The translations under genes and the position numbers were made by a program. The notes under the pieces are model-generated. The model was not told where the DNA came from. It worked only from the letters and a program-made list of their open reading frames with translations, and made no database searches. Below are positions 24,001-36,500 of a stretch of DNA of 64,000 nt, piece after piece. Each line of letters begins with the position of its first letter. Within the stretch, counting starts at the first letter, position 1. The stretch spans positions 16,826,560 through 16,890,559 of the forward strand of contig CM012954.1 in the NCBI GenBank assembly GCA_000181795.3, given 5' to 3'. Origin of the DNA: Trichinella spiralis. Its lineage: Eukaryota > Nematoda > Enoplea > Trichinellida > Trichinellidae.

Positions 24001-26609
24001 TTCGGCAAACCATTCCAAACAAAACTGAGAAGCGATACTTTCCAAATTTACTTCATCATCATAAAACCAAATTAGTGGAATTGGATGACTCCATACGCTA
24101 AAAAAATAATATACATAATACATGTATAAAAGTGCAAAAAAAATTTTTTTACAAAAGTTGAGTACTATAAACAATATCTTACGATGTTCCTTCAGAATAA
24201 GGTTGAGTATCATCACGAACGGAAAGTTTTAAAAACCCAAATCGATATGTCAACAATTCATAACGAATCGATTCCAACCATTTCATAGTTGACTTAGTTA
24301 AGGTATAACTAAATTAGAATTGAAAATTTAAATAAATAAATCACACACACACATATATATATAGACAAATAAGTATATGACCTTCCAATTTCTTCTCTCG
24401 GATCCAAATTATTGGAAACGGTGATAAATTCACTTAGTCGATTCAACGTTGGAATGAATTTCATTTCACGATCATCACGACGTTCCTTGTAACCCCAGAC
24501 GGACAATTGCAAAGAAGCAATACGCTGCAACTGATTGTCGGTAAAATTGCTAGCATACCATCTGATGCGTCTTTGCAAAGGCGGATCTTTCATATACCAA
24601 AGATGAATTTGGCCGAGATCCAAAGCGTACGGATCCAATCCGCTCGGCACTAGAAAACCAAATAGAACATGTAATCAATGTATAATAAATATTTAAAAAA
24701 TTCTTATTAAAATAATAATTTACCATAGTAGATGCTTCCAATGTAACTTTTAATATTTCGAACACTGAAATAAACATATTTCACACCCCACTGAAAGTAG
24801 CGGACCATTTTGCATTCAGCAATGGCAGCATTTTTCACCGTACAATGAGCCGGCTATAGAATATTGAATTTCAGTCACTATTTAATGGAAACAAATGATT
24901 CAGTCTAAAAGAATTACCTTATTCTCCGCCACGTACAGAATGGGAGAATCTGAGCTGGTCATGCATGGACCGTTGACAAGTACAGTTGAATCACCCATCG
25001 AATTCACAATATCCGGATAAATAGTGAGACGATCTGCAAAAAATATTGAAATTATTATCAACATTAGTTGATTAAAATTTTGTTATGCTGAAATAAAAAA
25101 AATGGTGTTCAATTGTAAAAAAAAAGAAATTCACATGTTCCAACAGTTAAATTTGAACAGCCCCCTTTGCGAACAATGTCATCCACTCGAAAAAGATAAC
25201 GCCCTCTAGCTTGATGAGGCACTGATGACATCATGGCTAGTTGCATTGGCATTTTCGAGTAGACAGGATCGACCAAAACCGAGCCAGTCTTATTTCCACC
25301 ATTGAATTCAGCCTAAAATGACAATTTCAGTCATTATTTTGGGAAAATTGTTCTCAGCCAACTGTTTAATCAGTTCAACACATGCCTTGCATCTTCCCCT
25401 TCTGGATGCGCCATTTATATCCGATCCGGCATAGCCGAGGGTGTGATAATTTAAAATTGCGTAACTCAATTGACCGGCTCGATCGGTCGCTAAAACGGCT
25501 TGATAAGTTGCTTTCTGAAATGAGAATATTGTAAAAAGCAAGAAACAAACAAAAAAAGCAAAACACTTGCCTTTCCTGCATCTTCGTCCTGAGAAGATGC
25601 TTGATAGAAGGTGACATTCTGCCACGTGACAACCAATGCCATGTCAGCGTGGAAACTGTTCGCTCCGACCATACCTTCTGAAGATAGAGGTAAAAATTAT
25701 CATAATTCATTTCGTTAATTTGATTCGAAATTTCATGAACGAACTTTTCAAATCTTCCTGTATCATGTCCAAAAAGTCATCACCATCCCCGTCAACGTAG
25801 CGTGGCAAATTTCGGTTGTTCAAAAATGGATTCGAAACGTCCGCAAGCAGTGACATCATACTTTTGCGAAAAACCACTCGATAAAAGACGCCCGTAAAAT
25901 TGCGCTGCAACTTCGACGACCGTTGTCTGCAAGTGTAGACGGCTATCAAAGCCGGATCGGCTTTTTCTGGCCAATTTTCAATGTCGGATCCGAACGAAAA
26001 GTCCATACCCTCTTCGACAAGATTGCCAAATGCAATGTAACCGTGAATAGAAAGCTGAAAATAATATGCAAATTGTACAACAATAACAAATTTCAATTAT
26101 TGATGATGATGATGATGATGCTGTGATGAAATAGAACAACATTACCATTGTATAATTGTATCTGGCTCCGTAGTAGGGGAAAAAAGAGAACAGATCAATT
26201 TGACGACCAGTTTGTTCTTCTTTATCATAGAGACGTTCATCTTTTGTTCCAGTTCCATAAGGATAAAGATTTTCGAATCCTAAAGCAAACAAGCAATTAA
26301 TTAATAAAAAATTGATGAATAAATGATTTTCTAGAAAAAAATAGTTCAAGTGTTGGCAGGTTAAACGTGAGTTAAAGAATAATAAGGATTTCTTTAAAAA
26401 AAACAAAACAAAGAAAGCTGAGAAAACATTTTAAAACTGAAGTTAATGATAATTTAAATTGTAAATTGTATTCAGTACTACCAACAAGCAGGCGAACGCT
26501 TACCTGAAGTGGTGAACGATTGTATTGTATGCTGTGAAAAGGGATTGGGAATGGGCAATTGGCAGTGGATGAAATTGAATAAGTAAAAAAACCAAAAGCA
26601 GATTAGCAT
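21056..26609 (-). CDS. Mesh-like junctional membrane protein (NIDO-AMOP-vWD-sushi-TM)
   Basis: The architecture matches Drosophila Mesh and its nematode homologues: large single-pass proteins of the apical/septate junctions of epithelia such as the gut. I built 21 exons, all in phase (3798 bp, 1265 residues). A signal peptide in the first exon (MLICFWFFYLFNFIHC, 26609-26504) is followed by NIDO (LYPYGTGTKDERLYD through TYQAVLATD; 26279-25135). An Ig-like E-set region follows (25033-24382). AMOP spans 24308-23369 (FCLEWFAED, QVCCYDRDG, HCQFFYWRRP). vWD covers 23295-21840 (GAGHVVTFDRFNYTF, GLAGTFSGTDKDDFL). A sushi module lies at 21747-21559 (CGAINVEYPDYLIINPATGK through GWQPWC). The membrane helix (KILTIIFGILLIIAVIGAIF) and a short cytoplasmic tail, stop at 21056, end the protein. 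Two introns begin with GC rather than GT (see findings). Upstream 5' UTR exons are possible. Confidence 0.95.
26099..26121. repeat. (TGA)n tract in an intron of the Mesh-like gene
   Basis: A short run of TGATGA units inside the intron 26055-26145. Confidence 0.85.
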
Positions 26610-28041
26610 AATTGACGGCAAATGTTGAGCGCACGTTTCTGTTGTCTTTGAAGCTGAAAAGCAGGCGAGCAAAGAAGACGCTGCTTCGGGTGACTGGTCA
26701 GCTTTGTTGTAAGTTTCCTTCTGCAACTTTCAATGGTAAACAAAGCCGACTGCCTGTAAATACAACTTTGACACGCGTTGTGCAATAAAAATGACGCCCA
26801 TCTTGCTCACCACCTCTCCTCTTATCATTTTCTTGATCGACATACGCTTGCTTGGCTGGCAAACTGTGTTCAACAAAACGCTGATTCATTCACCTTCGAC
26901 ACCGACGACGCAATCCATATTCAACATCAAACTATGCATGATTCAAAGTCATTATAAAAAAATAAATAAATAAATAAACAAAAGGTTCATTCTACATATA
27001 TCTGAACATGCATACCATCATCTGTGACAGCTTCTGAGAGGTACCAAAGGAAGAAAATTGTTTTTCTTTTTCCATTTTAAAATTTAACACCAATAACAAA
27101 TTACAATAATATAATAATTCATTCATTATTTTCAAATATTTCCAATTCTAAAATGAAATAAAATTTTCCATTTTCAATTTAATAACAAACATTATTTATT
27201 GTTCAATTGAACTATTAAACTGAAATGCAATAAGTATTTTTTAAAAGAAATTTTCTGCCAACAAAACTCTGTTAGTCACTTTTGAAAAAAATAAAATACC
27301 CTCCCCCTTTCAAAAAAGGGAAAAAAATATTTCTCCGATTTATACTTATAATAATGAATAAATGGATAAGAATGCACAAACAATGCCAGTGGTTGTCTAT
27401 TTGAATAATTTCCAAATGCAAAATTCGAATTCTTCAGATAAACTCGAACCGCTTACGCAATCTGCACATTCATGATGATGACCTTCTTCGAATGGAAAGT
27501 AAACAAGCAAGCTTATAAGACGTAACGCAACTTTGTTTGTATCGACAATTTTCCACCGAAAGAAAAAGCTGAAACGATCAATCTGATTTGAAAAATAAAT
27601 TTTTTCAATTTCCTTCCTGAAATCATTTGTAGTCCTGTAAACAAAATTTTTTCTTCTAACAAAAATATTTCCTGACAAAAATACTGTTTATCAGATACTG
27701 GACAAATGCAAACAAAATTGAATGAAACATAAAATCAAGGTCAACTGAAATGATGAAAGTTTCAAAAAAGAAAAAGAAAAAATATCTTCTGCTTGAAGCG
27801 GCAAGCAACAGAAAATTCGTGGAAAAAAACGAATGTAATCCCTCGTAGCCGTAACAACAAAATGCACAATTTTCTCTTTTCCAAATGTTAAAAATAACAA
27901 CTCACTTACTTTTTGAAGAAAAAACATTTTTCTTCTTTCTTTTTATTGTTTTTTTCACATGTATAATATTATATGCATTTGCATAGCATTTCAAGTATCA
28001 ACAACTGAATAATATAACTTCGTTGCTGTAGAAATGAATAC

Positions 28042-28077
<36 letters not shown>

Positions 28078-28257
28078 AACTAAACTGCATTCATAAATTT
28101 CAAATTTAACCTTTGCAAATATAAACTTCAGAATTTAATGAATGACACTTAATTTTCATTTCACTACAGTATGCTTCGAATTTGTTCAACACATTCAGTT
28201 CATTCAAATCGATAAATATAATATAACAGAATATATCATAAATAAAGAAATAATTTA
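26610..28257. other. Intergenic between the Mesh-like gene and KTI12
   Basis: No gene is assigned. Minus-strand frames at 27927-27691 and 27678-27397 have somewhat coding-like composition and candidate splice signals (a GTAAGT donor near 27910, a GTAAGC donor near 27455). They match no family I know and do not form a convincing model. A pure (TA)n tract lies at 28046-28074. Confidence 0.4.
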
Positions 28258-29130
28258 TCAATTACCAGCTGGAGAAGTATTATTTATAAAATGCACGTAC
28301 ATATTAGCCAGAACTTTCACATCTTCGATCGGATGCATGCGCACATAGGCAAAAAATTGCCTTTTAACATCAGCTAAAAATTGCGCTGTAAAAAAGTGCT
28401 TCAGTTTTATCGCTTCGTCAACGCCTTCAACAGTGAACAACGCTTTTTCGTCTTGGTCACCTTCCCCAATTGGATTTTCGCTCAATCGTTCTTGTATAGC
28501 AGTATTAATGGCGCTTGTCAAAAGGTCAAGTTCGGACAGAAACTGGGCGCTGGCCAGTGGCTGCGCTTCGGTCGAACGGTTTGATGTCAACTTTTTGCCC
28601 TGCAAAATCAGTGGGCACACTTTATCTACGCACTCAGACACAAGCTCCTCCATCAAGCAGAAAGTGTATTGAATTTGATCCCATTTATTCCTGTCTTCTG
28701 GCAGCTCGTACCGATTGACCAGATCATGCACAGTGGTCAATTTGTACCTCATCTCCTGCGGTCGGATCATATTGAAGAACGATGAGCGCCAACCATTGTT
28801 GCCACAGCGGATCAAAAAATAGCTTACTTGAGCCGCTTTTGCTGCACAGTATAATTCGTAGCGGAAACTTTTTAAATAATTCAACGAATCTATGATGACA
28901 ATCGTGTCAGCTTTCAAATTTTTCACAACTTCCGATTTCAAAAAACTCCTTAGCTGACCCTCTTCATAAGGCTTTTCGTAAATTGAACGATGGAAGCTTG
29001 GAAAATCGTCATCCGATATATGCAAAACTTGTTTATTGTTGCCTTCAGCCGCTGACAAAGCATTCTTCAACACCCTTGCTAACATTGTCTTGCCGCTGCA
29101 AGGATAGCCAGTAATCACTACCAAAGACAT
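28258..29130 (-). CDS. kti12: KTI12, Elongator-associated P-loop ATPase
   Basis: KTI12 is a PSTK-like P-loop protein that binds tRNA and supports Elongator in modifying the wobble uridine of tRNAs (mcm5/ncm5 side chains). The gene is a single exon of 290 codons. I chose the ATG at 29130 because it gives MSLVVITGYPCSGKT, with the P-loop G8-T15 at the family position. The open frame extends 39 codons further upstream without similarity. Other landmarks are VIIDSLNYLKSFRYELYC, the YELPEDRNKWDQIQYTF block, LASAQFLSELDLL, and the C-terminal RQFFAYVRMHP and LANMYVHFINN. A strong TTTTACAG acceptor lies 8 nt before this ATG. It lies 165 bp after the phosphatase gene on the same strand. Confidence 0.96.
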   Translation of the reverse strand: MSLVVITGYPCSGKTMLARVLKNALSAAEGNNKQVLHISDDDFPSFHRSIYEKPYEEGQLRSFLKSEVVKNLKADTIVIIDSLNYLKSFRYELYCAAKAAQVSYFLIRCGNNGWRSSFFNMIRPQEMRYKLTTVHDLVNRYELPEDRNKWDQIQYTFCLMEELVSECVDKVCPLILQGKKLTSNRSTEAQPLASAQFLSELDLLTSAINTAIQERLSENPIGEGDQDEKALFTVEGVDEAIKLKHFFTAQFLADVKRQFFAYVRMHPIEDVKVLANMYVHFINNTSPAGN

Positions 29131-29138
29131 GCTGCTTT

Positions 29139-29146
29139 CTGTAAAA
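29139..29146 (-). promoter_or_regulatory. Candidate trans-splice acceptor of KTI12
   Basis: On the minus strand TTTTACAG ends 8 nt before the KTI12 ATG, with no in-gene donor needed upstream. In nematodes this arrangement is typical of a spliced-leader acceptor, and it also fits a downstream gene of an operon. Confidence 0.45.
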
Positions 29147-29295
29147 CATGTTAATCTGAAAACAGATGCACAAAAGTAAATTTTCAAATGCAAATTTTCA
29201 CAAAGAAAACGGTGGCTGACAATTTCCATCAACAGTGACAACAACATTAAAAATAAAATGTCGGGAAAGTTTATTTATTATGAAAATGTTTTTAT

Positions 29296-29883
29296 TTATC
29301 TTGAACTAGAGCTAGCTGTAGTTTTCAGAATATCTTTGACAAAAGCTTCTTTGCTAATTTCATGACCGCGCGTGGTCATAAATAATTCCAACGCCTTTTG
29401 CGGATTCCAGCCTTTCCTTTCAATTAGATACTTACAGATGAAATAGCCAGTACGATTCACGCCGTGTGTGCAGTGAACGCAAATGACGGAATTTGGATCT
29501 CGATTGCGACGGGTAAAATTATCAACCGCTTCATAAAACTTTTCCATCACGTCGGCAGGTGGTAAACCTTCCTTGCCATTGTTACTGTTGTAAAAGTTAA
29601 ATGGAATCCTGACCACGTCAATGCCGTTTTTCAGAAATTCACTAGGATCATAGTAGCGATCAGTGGCAGTCAAGCTGATGACCAAACGCAAACGCAAACC
29701 AAGACTTTGGATAGAGCATTTCAGATCGTTTGGTGTAAACCAATTAGCTGCACAATTTATCTTTTTACACAGAGTCTTTTTCAGAGGACATTTTGAGCAT
29801 ATAAATGGCGTTCCGAGCAGAGGCTCACCGTGTTTGCTATAAGCCAGCCATCCTTTGGGAATTTTCTCTTGAACATTTGACAT
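29296..29883 (-). CDS. pir-1: PIR-1/DUSP11-type RNA 5'-phosphatase
   Basis: Members of this dual-specificity-phosphatase branch remove beta/gamma phosphates from RNA 5' ends; in C. elegans PIR-1 acts in small-RNA pathways. It is a single exon of 195 residues. The catalytic CX5R loop is VHCTHGVNRTG with C138 and R144, in the form typical of this branch (HCTHGLNRTG in vertebrates). It is followed by FICKYLIERKGWNPQKALELF and RGHEI. Upstream, SLTATDRYYDPSEF matches the IDLT..RYY element. Three or four cysteines at residues 29-44 are an unusual local feature. The long C-terminal tail of mammalian DUSP11 is absent. The gene precedes KTI12 by 165 bp, and co-transcription is plausible. Confidence 0.93.
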   Translation of the reverse strand: MSNVQEKIPKGWLAYSKHGEPLLGTPFICSKCPLKKTLCKKINCAANWFTPNDLKCSIQSLGLRLRLVISLTATDRYYDPSEFLKNGIDVVRIPFNFYNSNNGKEGLPPADVMEKFYEAVDNFTRRNRDPNSVICVHCTHGVNRTGYFICKYLIERKGWNPQKALELFMTTRGHEISKEAFVKDILKTTASSSSR

Positions 29884-31020
29884 ATTGCAAAATTCCTAAA
29901 ACAAATTAAACCGATAAAACCAACATCGTCAAGACTGTTCATAATAATATCAGGCCAAACAGCATACATTCAAAGTTTGTCATTTCTCTTATAGGACATG
30001 ATAAAATACGGTTGGCATCTTTAAAAACCAAAATGTGCGTGTGCCAAACTACAAAAGCAGTGAGTAAATAATCTCATCATTACTGATGCATAAAGATGGG
30101 GAAAATCACAATAAACAAAAATAGAAGCATCAAACAAACATGCAACAACGAAAGTGCAAGAAATAAAAGCAGTGATTATTATTAACTTTGCAAAAAAGCA
30201 GCCATAAGAGCATTACAAAGACGAGTTTTCAAAAAGTATAATTCTTAGCAATTTATTAAAAATAAATACTGTATTCAAATGATCACTAAATGTTGTTTCC
30301 AAATGATCATCTGGTCAAGATTACAATTTTAATTTACTAAACATTGCAACAAACTAATATAAAGCATTTTATCAGGTAAAAAATATCAAAGAATGGATTA
30401 TTGTTCTGTAAAAAATAACGTCTACAATATTTAATAATTACCGAACAAAATCTGGACACAAGTGATCAAAATAACTGAATGGAGAAATTTCTGAATGAAA
30501 GTAATTGATCAGTATCAAATTATAGACTGCCACTATTTTTAAAGAATAAATTCAATAGCAGAATTGTTTTCCAACAAAAATCTACTCAAAACATGACAAT
30601 ACAAAACACGTACGACAAAAATGTAAAAGTGCGCATGCTCATTGATAACAAACAAATACAGTATCCCATTGATACTCAGGTAATTTTAAGCTATCTTCAT
30701 ACAACCTTCAGCACAAATTTACAAACGATCATAAAAAATATTTAAAAAATCTTTCCATATATATTATTTGACTAGTCATTATAATTAATATTTTAAAAAA
30801 ATGTGCGCAAATCACAGTTGTTTTCATTTTTCATAAAGAGTGTGACTGTAGTGTAGGAATATATTTTTATTTTTGTTGCAGTATTTACAGTAATAATTAA
30901 TATGTAAGTAAAACAATAAAAATAAAATCCTATAATACTCCCCTCCTCAAAACAAACAGAAACAGAAACTTCATAACTGTTCATAACTTTAGTATGCAGG
31001 TTGCGCAAAAACTACTCTAC
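29884..31020. other. Intergenic AT-rich DNA
   Basis: No exon, RNA gene or repeat recognised. Confidence 0.6.
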
Positions 31021-31700
31021 AAGCATGGTTGGGTAGGAATATATCTTGTAAATTATTATCAAGAACAAACGCAGGTTTGGTGTGGTCAATGACTATCAAT
31101 GTTCACCATGATGGTCTTCTTGGTTCGCCTAATTACGCTGTGGGGACCAAAGTATGCAGGTGAAAGGCCATGAAGTTCAGCGGCTAATCGAATAAAGACG
31201 TGACTGCAGTCACTGAAGGTCTTGCTCGTTAATGGCAAAGGAAAATTTGAACCGCAAACAACTGGTTTCAATCTTTGCAGAGCGGCTTGGAGACGGGTAG
31301 CATAGCCTGAGGTACTGAGATGGATGCCGTTCACCGTGATGTTGAAGAACTGGCAGGCAGACGCAATGAGGATCCATAAATAATCAGGCCCAAGTCAGCT
31401 TTAACTGCAGAACGCGGTCCAAGATGCACAAGAGGAAGCGCCTCTGCCCAGCGGATACCGTTTTGGTGCAGGTAAACTATTAGGGCTGATTTCAAATGGC
31501 GGTTCCTGTTCTACCAGGCCATTTGATTGAGGGTGGTAGGCAGATGTAGCGATTTGCTTACAACTAAAAAGTTTGGTGACTGTAAACCACAGATGGGAAT
31601 TGAACTGCCTCCCTCGATCAGTCGCGATGTGTGATGAGACTTCAAATCTGGCTATCCAGTTCGACAGCAACGTCTGAGCCACTGAATTCCTCCACTCCAC
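31021..31700 (-). mobile_element. Decayed Ty3/gypsy retrotransposon, integrase to 3' pol
   Basis: On the minus strand the integrase core is clear: LLSNWIARFEVSSHIATDRG, then the SAYHPQSNGLVE segment. After a frameshift near 31500 a second frame continues with RHLKSALIV, WAEALPLVHLGPRSAVKADL and YGSSLRLP. Further frame changes lead to ALQRLKPV, a CSHVFIRLAAELHGLSPAYF segment, GPHSVIRR and a degraded DHTKPAF motif near 31075. This order (integrase, then the FVR..A...PL..PY.GP..V block) is that of Ty3/gypsy pol. Stops and frameshifts show it is dead. LTRs, reverse transcriptase and gag were not found. Confidence 0.85.
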
Positions 31701-33528
31701 CGTGCTACTCGCTGTTTGGATCTGCTGAAGCAGAGCTGCCCGAAGACAGTAAAGGGTTCACGTTCCATTGGAGCGTTGAAGATGAGAGATTTCGTAGCTG
31801 TGAAAGGACCTCATCTGGGATGCCGCTCAAGGTGAGTTGGAGTTCGCTTGCTTTATCGGTAACATTTCGTTGTGCGAAGAACAAACAAAACGAGGCGTAA
31901 CTGACAGATGATGTTGAGAAGAAAAAAACTCGGATCAGCGAATAAAAGGCTGCTCCTAGAGTCATCAACAAAGCTAGAGCAAATTGAAGTTAAGCAGATT
32001 ACGTTGGGAAGCAAATCAAACCTGGGTTTATTGTTTGACCACAAATGTTATCAACCTCTAATTGTATACCGCAACTTGCCTTCAATTTTGAATTCTCCTG
32101 CTATCTTTTGCAAGCCCATATTGTATTGCATTGTGCTTAATCGAATAATTTATGCTATCAATAAAGAACGAACGTATAAAAATATTGTTCATAATTATTT
32201 TACAATTAAGCGTTATGATTATCATTTAAAAAGTGCAAAAAAGTTTTTAAATTTTGCTGAGTTGCAACAGATTCATTCATTGGAATAAGTACAGGCGTGA
32301 TTGTCACGATGATGAATTTTCATTAATTTCAATTGTACATGTGCAAAACCCACTCAACATTAGAAGTGAGACTGTTGAAAATTCCGTCACTGCCGAAGAA
32401 AACTCCCGGAGCGTCAAACGCTTGGGCATACTGCGCACAGTTATACAGGTCGAGGACGCTGTCCAAGGTTAGATCTCGACGGTGGGTCAGGCGGCCAGCG
32501 CAACACAGCAAAGCCCGATCCTATTTTGAAAGTAATTCGTATTACTTGCACAAGATCCTCGTTTCTGTCCATCAAAACTGACACCAATGGAGCATAGCAG
32601 GCGTCGGGCATAGCACGAACAGGGCCCGTAGTACCGAAGCAGTCGTGTTTCAGACGATCGACAGGAGAACAATAGAAGCAGAGTTATGAGCAAGATCTAC
32701 CAAGCGACTGACCACAGAAAGAATAACAACAGTTCAGTGAAACGCGCAAATTTATCGAACTGGTTGAATCTAGCGCAAAAACATACAGTCAGCTATGGAA
32801 CTTGACTATCTGAATTAGAAGTACAGTAGTAGATGCCCACGCAGCTGCTGTTACAATTGTTCATGCATTTGTCGGAAAACTTGTCTAAAAGAAAAGAACT
32901 AAAAATTGAGCGTGTTCATGCTAAGGGTGTGGCTTTATTTTCTTCATCGAAAAGATGCCTCAAAAGGGCTGAAGTCAGTGAAGAACAAGTGCAGACAGCG
33001 TTTTGAATAATGAAATTTCCAGTTTTGAATTTTATTCGATGAAAAAAAGTTTTCCAAAGTGCTCGAAACGCAGTTCCAATGGTCATCAAGTTTGTCAGTC
33101 GGTGTAGGCCAACAGCAAGAACAATGTTCGAAACAATTGACGACAGTCGTGACGTGTGTGTGTGTGTGTGTGCTGTTTCCTCGGCATGAAACGAACCAAT
33201 ACAGGGAAACAGAAAACGTCGGCCAAGCCGGGCAGAATAAGAAACACGTTTACTTGCCGTTTCGCTAGTGGAGTGGGCGGTATTAAGCGACCAGTTGGGA
33301 ACTTGTTTTCACAAAGACTGACGTCGTCGGCTGACCGTGTTGCTTGCTTGCGCAGATGCTGTTCTGATGCAGAGCAGCAGAAGCAGCAGCAGCAGCTTGT
33401 AGCTTAGAAGCTTGGAATGAAGGACCACTGGCCATCGCCAGTGTCCGAAGATTATCCAATACTGAAAGCGGACCAAAACGTACGCTGATATATATATATA
33501 TATAGTCGACCAGTCGCAGTTGCAAATT
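31700..33528. other. Unassigned region upstream of the FN3-like gene
   Basis: Patches at 31700-31970 and 32340-32700 are richer in GC than the surroundings and may be more of the degraded retroelement, but I cannot identify their frames. A (GT)9-10 run lies at about 33153-33171, and a short (TA)n run at 33489-33504 sits just before the start codon at 33529. Confidence 0.4.
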
Positions 33529-36500
33529 ATGCGCGGTAGCGTTCAGCGTTTGTTGGTTTTGGTCATTTTCACAATGTGCCCCTCTGTGGAGACCAATCCT
33601 ACTGAGGAGAATGATTTTCTGATGAGCATGACTGAAAAAAGCATTTGTGCTTTTGCTCAATATTTCCAGTGCATTATTGCTAATAGCAGATTAAACAACG
33701 AAACTTCCACAATTGAAAAAAGTTGGACGTCAAACGACAACCACTGCTTTGAAATTATGAATGAAAAGCTCGAACAAAGCAATAACACCCAGTGCGGTCA
33801 ACTTTTCAACCGTCTCGAAATGGCCAATCCACTATATGGTAAGCAATTATCTGTTTTTTGATTGTCTTTATTTTTGGTGGTTCTTATTCAAATTTCTACA
33901 ATTATCATAAATTAAACGTGAAAATATTATTATGCGCAACGGAACAATTTTCCTTCCAGTCAAATCTAATTTCACTCACATGCACATCCTTGTCACGTTC
34001 CAATTAACTATTTATTCATTAGCAGACGTAAGTAAAACAACGTCCACGTGAATGACAAACTGCTTTTGCCTGCGACACATTTCAAAAGCATCTATACTGT
34101 GAAAAAAAAAACAACAACCAACCAATACATTTTTATCAATCAATGAATTGAAACAGGGTTAAGGTTGGAGAAATTCCATTACACTTTTATGAATTAAAAA
34201 AGGAAAGAAAGCGAAGCGGATGTAGAATAAGAACAAGTGGAGCGTGTGAATGAAAAATAACAGTGATAAATTAATGCCGTCAATTACAGACTGCAATTTG
34301 ACAATTCAACAGTTATTAAAAGTGGAATAGTTTTCTCATTTCTTCTTCTGTTCATGAACTTGTTTCAACAAAAAAAGATGCAAATAAACGTTACAATTAC
34401 ATTAACAGCATTTCTTCATTGACACAAAACTTTTGAAGTTTCAGATAATTAAATGCAAATATTACTTTTTTGGAAAAAGAAATGCAAAAATTTGCAAAAG
34501 TTCAAACTTACTTAAAACGGAGAAGGAAAGTCAAAATCTTAAGGTTCCAAGTTCGACTGTATGTGACACCTGAAAATCAGAAATGCATTTGTTTTTGTGA
34601 AAGAAACTTTCAATTAACCATTTTTGAAAATTATTATTTGTTCGCTACTAACTGCTACTAAATAATTTGGTGAAAATTTAGACAACAAATTTTCAAACAA
34701 TACAAATTTGATAATAACAATACAACTATAATTAATTGTTTTTGTTTGCACGTATGCATTGTAGATAATGTACAACTTTCGGTGAAGTTTTCTAATTCAC
34801 GTACGCTGAAGATTTATTTCCCACGATACCGCAACAGTGTATTTTATATTCTTGAGATAAGAAATCTGAAATACGATGCACAGAGTTGGAAATACGCAGT
34901 AAGCTTTCTCTCTTTAGTGTCTTTTTCAACAACATACATGTTGACGCTTCACTGTTGTTCATATCGTTTTTTGGTAGGGCGTATTTCGATCTGATGCGAT
35001 TGAATATCCACCGCCAGATTTGTGCAATTCTTATGAAATCCGTGCCTTCACCGTACTCGACAATGGCACGTTGATTTTTTCTGCTGGGCAACCCCACTAC
35101 AACGTTCTGCCGCCTGAATTCTCGTTGAGCAGCTTCAATATGAAAAACTTGTACCTCGACAAAATGAAGAACGAAGTTATAGCTCATTATGCGTGGTCAC
35201 ACCCACGAGGTATAATTTTTTTGTGAAATTGCTCGAGTCATTTATCTGTGTGTGTGCTTCGTTCTTTCTTTCTTTCAATGTTCAACTTCAGGCTACAGAA
35301 AAGAAGACATCAAACAATACGAAGTGGACATTGTAACGGTCCAGTGTCCAATGATGCCATTGGCCAGCACGCCCCACTATCGTACAGTGTGTAAATCTTG
35401 CCACAAAATGCAATCAAATTGACAACAGAAGTACAATTTTCAGGAGATACACGACGAAGGTGCGGATTTATACATCACGCTCGCTCCGGAAACAGTGGCC
35501 CATCGCTGCTGGTACAAAGTTTCCATTCGAGGCGAAAGTATCTGCAGCCAAGTGTACACCAATACCATAGCCGTATATTTAAAATTGAAATGCTACGCAG
35601 TAGCCAACTATCGTTGCCCACCCCATGGTGAGTGAACTTTGAAAAATTTGTCATTTCCATTGCTGTTCGACAAACAACCACTGTTTTCCTGAATTTCAGA
35701 GCAAAAGCCACGTTGTCTGAATAGAATAGACTTTGAGCCGATTATTCACGATAACGATATGGATTATTCAATCAAACTCCACTGGAAGCAGCCCCAAAGG
35801 CGTCCCGTCTATTTACACTTGCGCTGGGGTCCGGTCAAATCGGTCAGAATGCTCTCTTCTGGCTTTTCACACAACTACCTTGGTCAGTTACCGCCCAAAA
35901 AGACATACTTTGACTCTGTATACAATTGGAAAATTGACAGTCAAAGAGAAGAGCATATCAAACTGGAACCGGTACACATGCTTAATTAATTAATTATTTA
36001 TTTATTTACACCGTTATACTTATTTACTTGGGTTTTAATTCAACGAGATTATTAAATCGTTCATATTTGCACTGCTTGAGAAAATGTTCACACTGAACAG
36101 CAAGCAGAACACACACTTTTACATGTTCGGATAATATATAATGCTTGTTTTTTTTAGAATACAACATCCTTAGAGTTGTCACACATCCACTTCAACCAAT
36201 CCTACGGTGTTCAGGTGAGCTGATTTTGAATTAGAAATTAAACAAATCATCAATGCATACCTGAAATAATGTGCCGTATTGTGATGAAATTGAACAGCTT
36301 TGCGCGGTTTACAATTTGGAATTCAAAAAACCAACGTGGCGCAAAGTGCCGCTGACCATTGTCCACTGCAACGAGTCGATGATCTGCGATGAGCCGAAAG
36401 CTGATTTCAATCAGACGGACGAAATAATCCAAGAAATAGCGAAAAGTGTCGTCCAAGCGACCCAACGTACCGGCCTCTTCAAATCGCCCAACCAACGGAT

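Noticed and set aside
27397..27927. Two adjacent minus-strand frames with donor-like sites
   Set aside because: No recognisable family, very short putative introns and no consistent start or end; not enough to call a gene.
29131..29247. Upstream extension of KTI12 by 39 codons
   Set aside because: No similarity in the extension; the P-loop position fits the ATG at 29130, and an acceptor site lies between the two ATGs.
31631..31971. Plus- and minus-strand open frames next to the gypsy remnant
   Set aside because: Neither shows gag, protease or reverse-transcriptase motifs; possibly degraded retroelement, but not supportable.
36215..36297. An earlier exon start for exon 8 of the FN3-like gene (near 36262)
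   Set aside because: The frame has an in-frame TGA and no acceptor there; the ACAG at 36294-36297 joins in phase.
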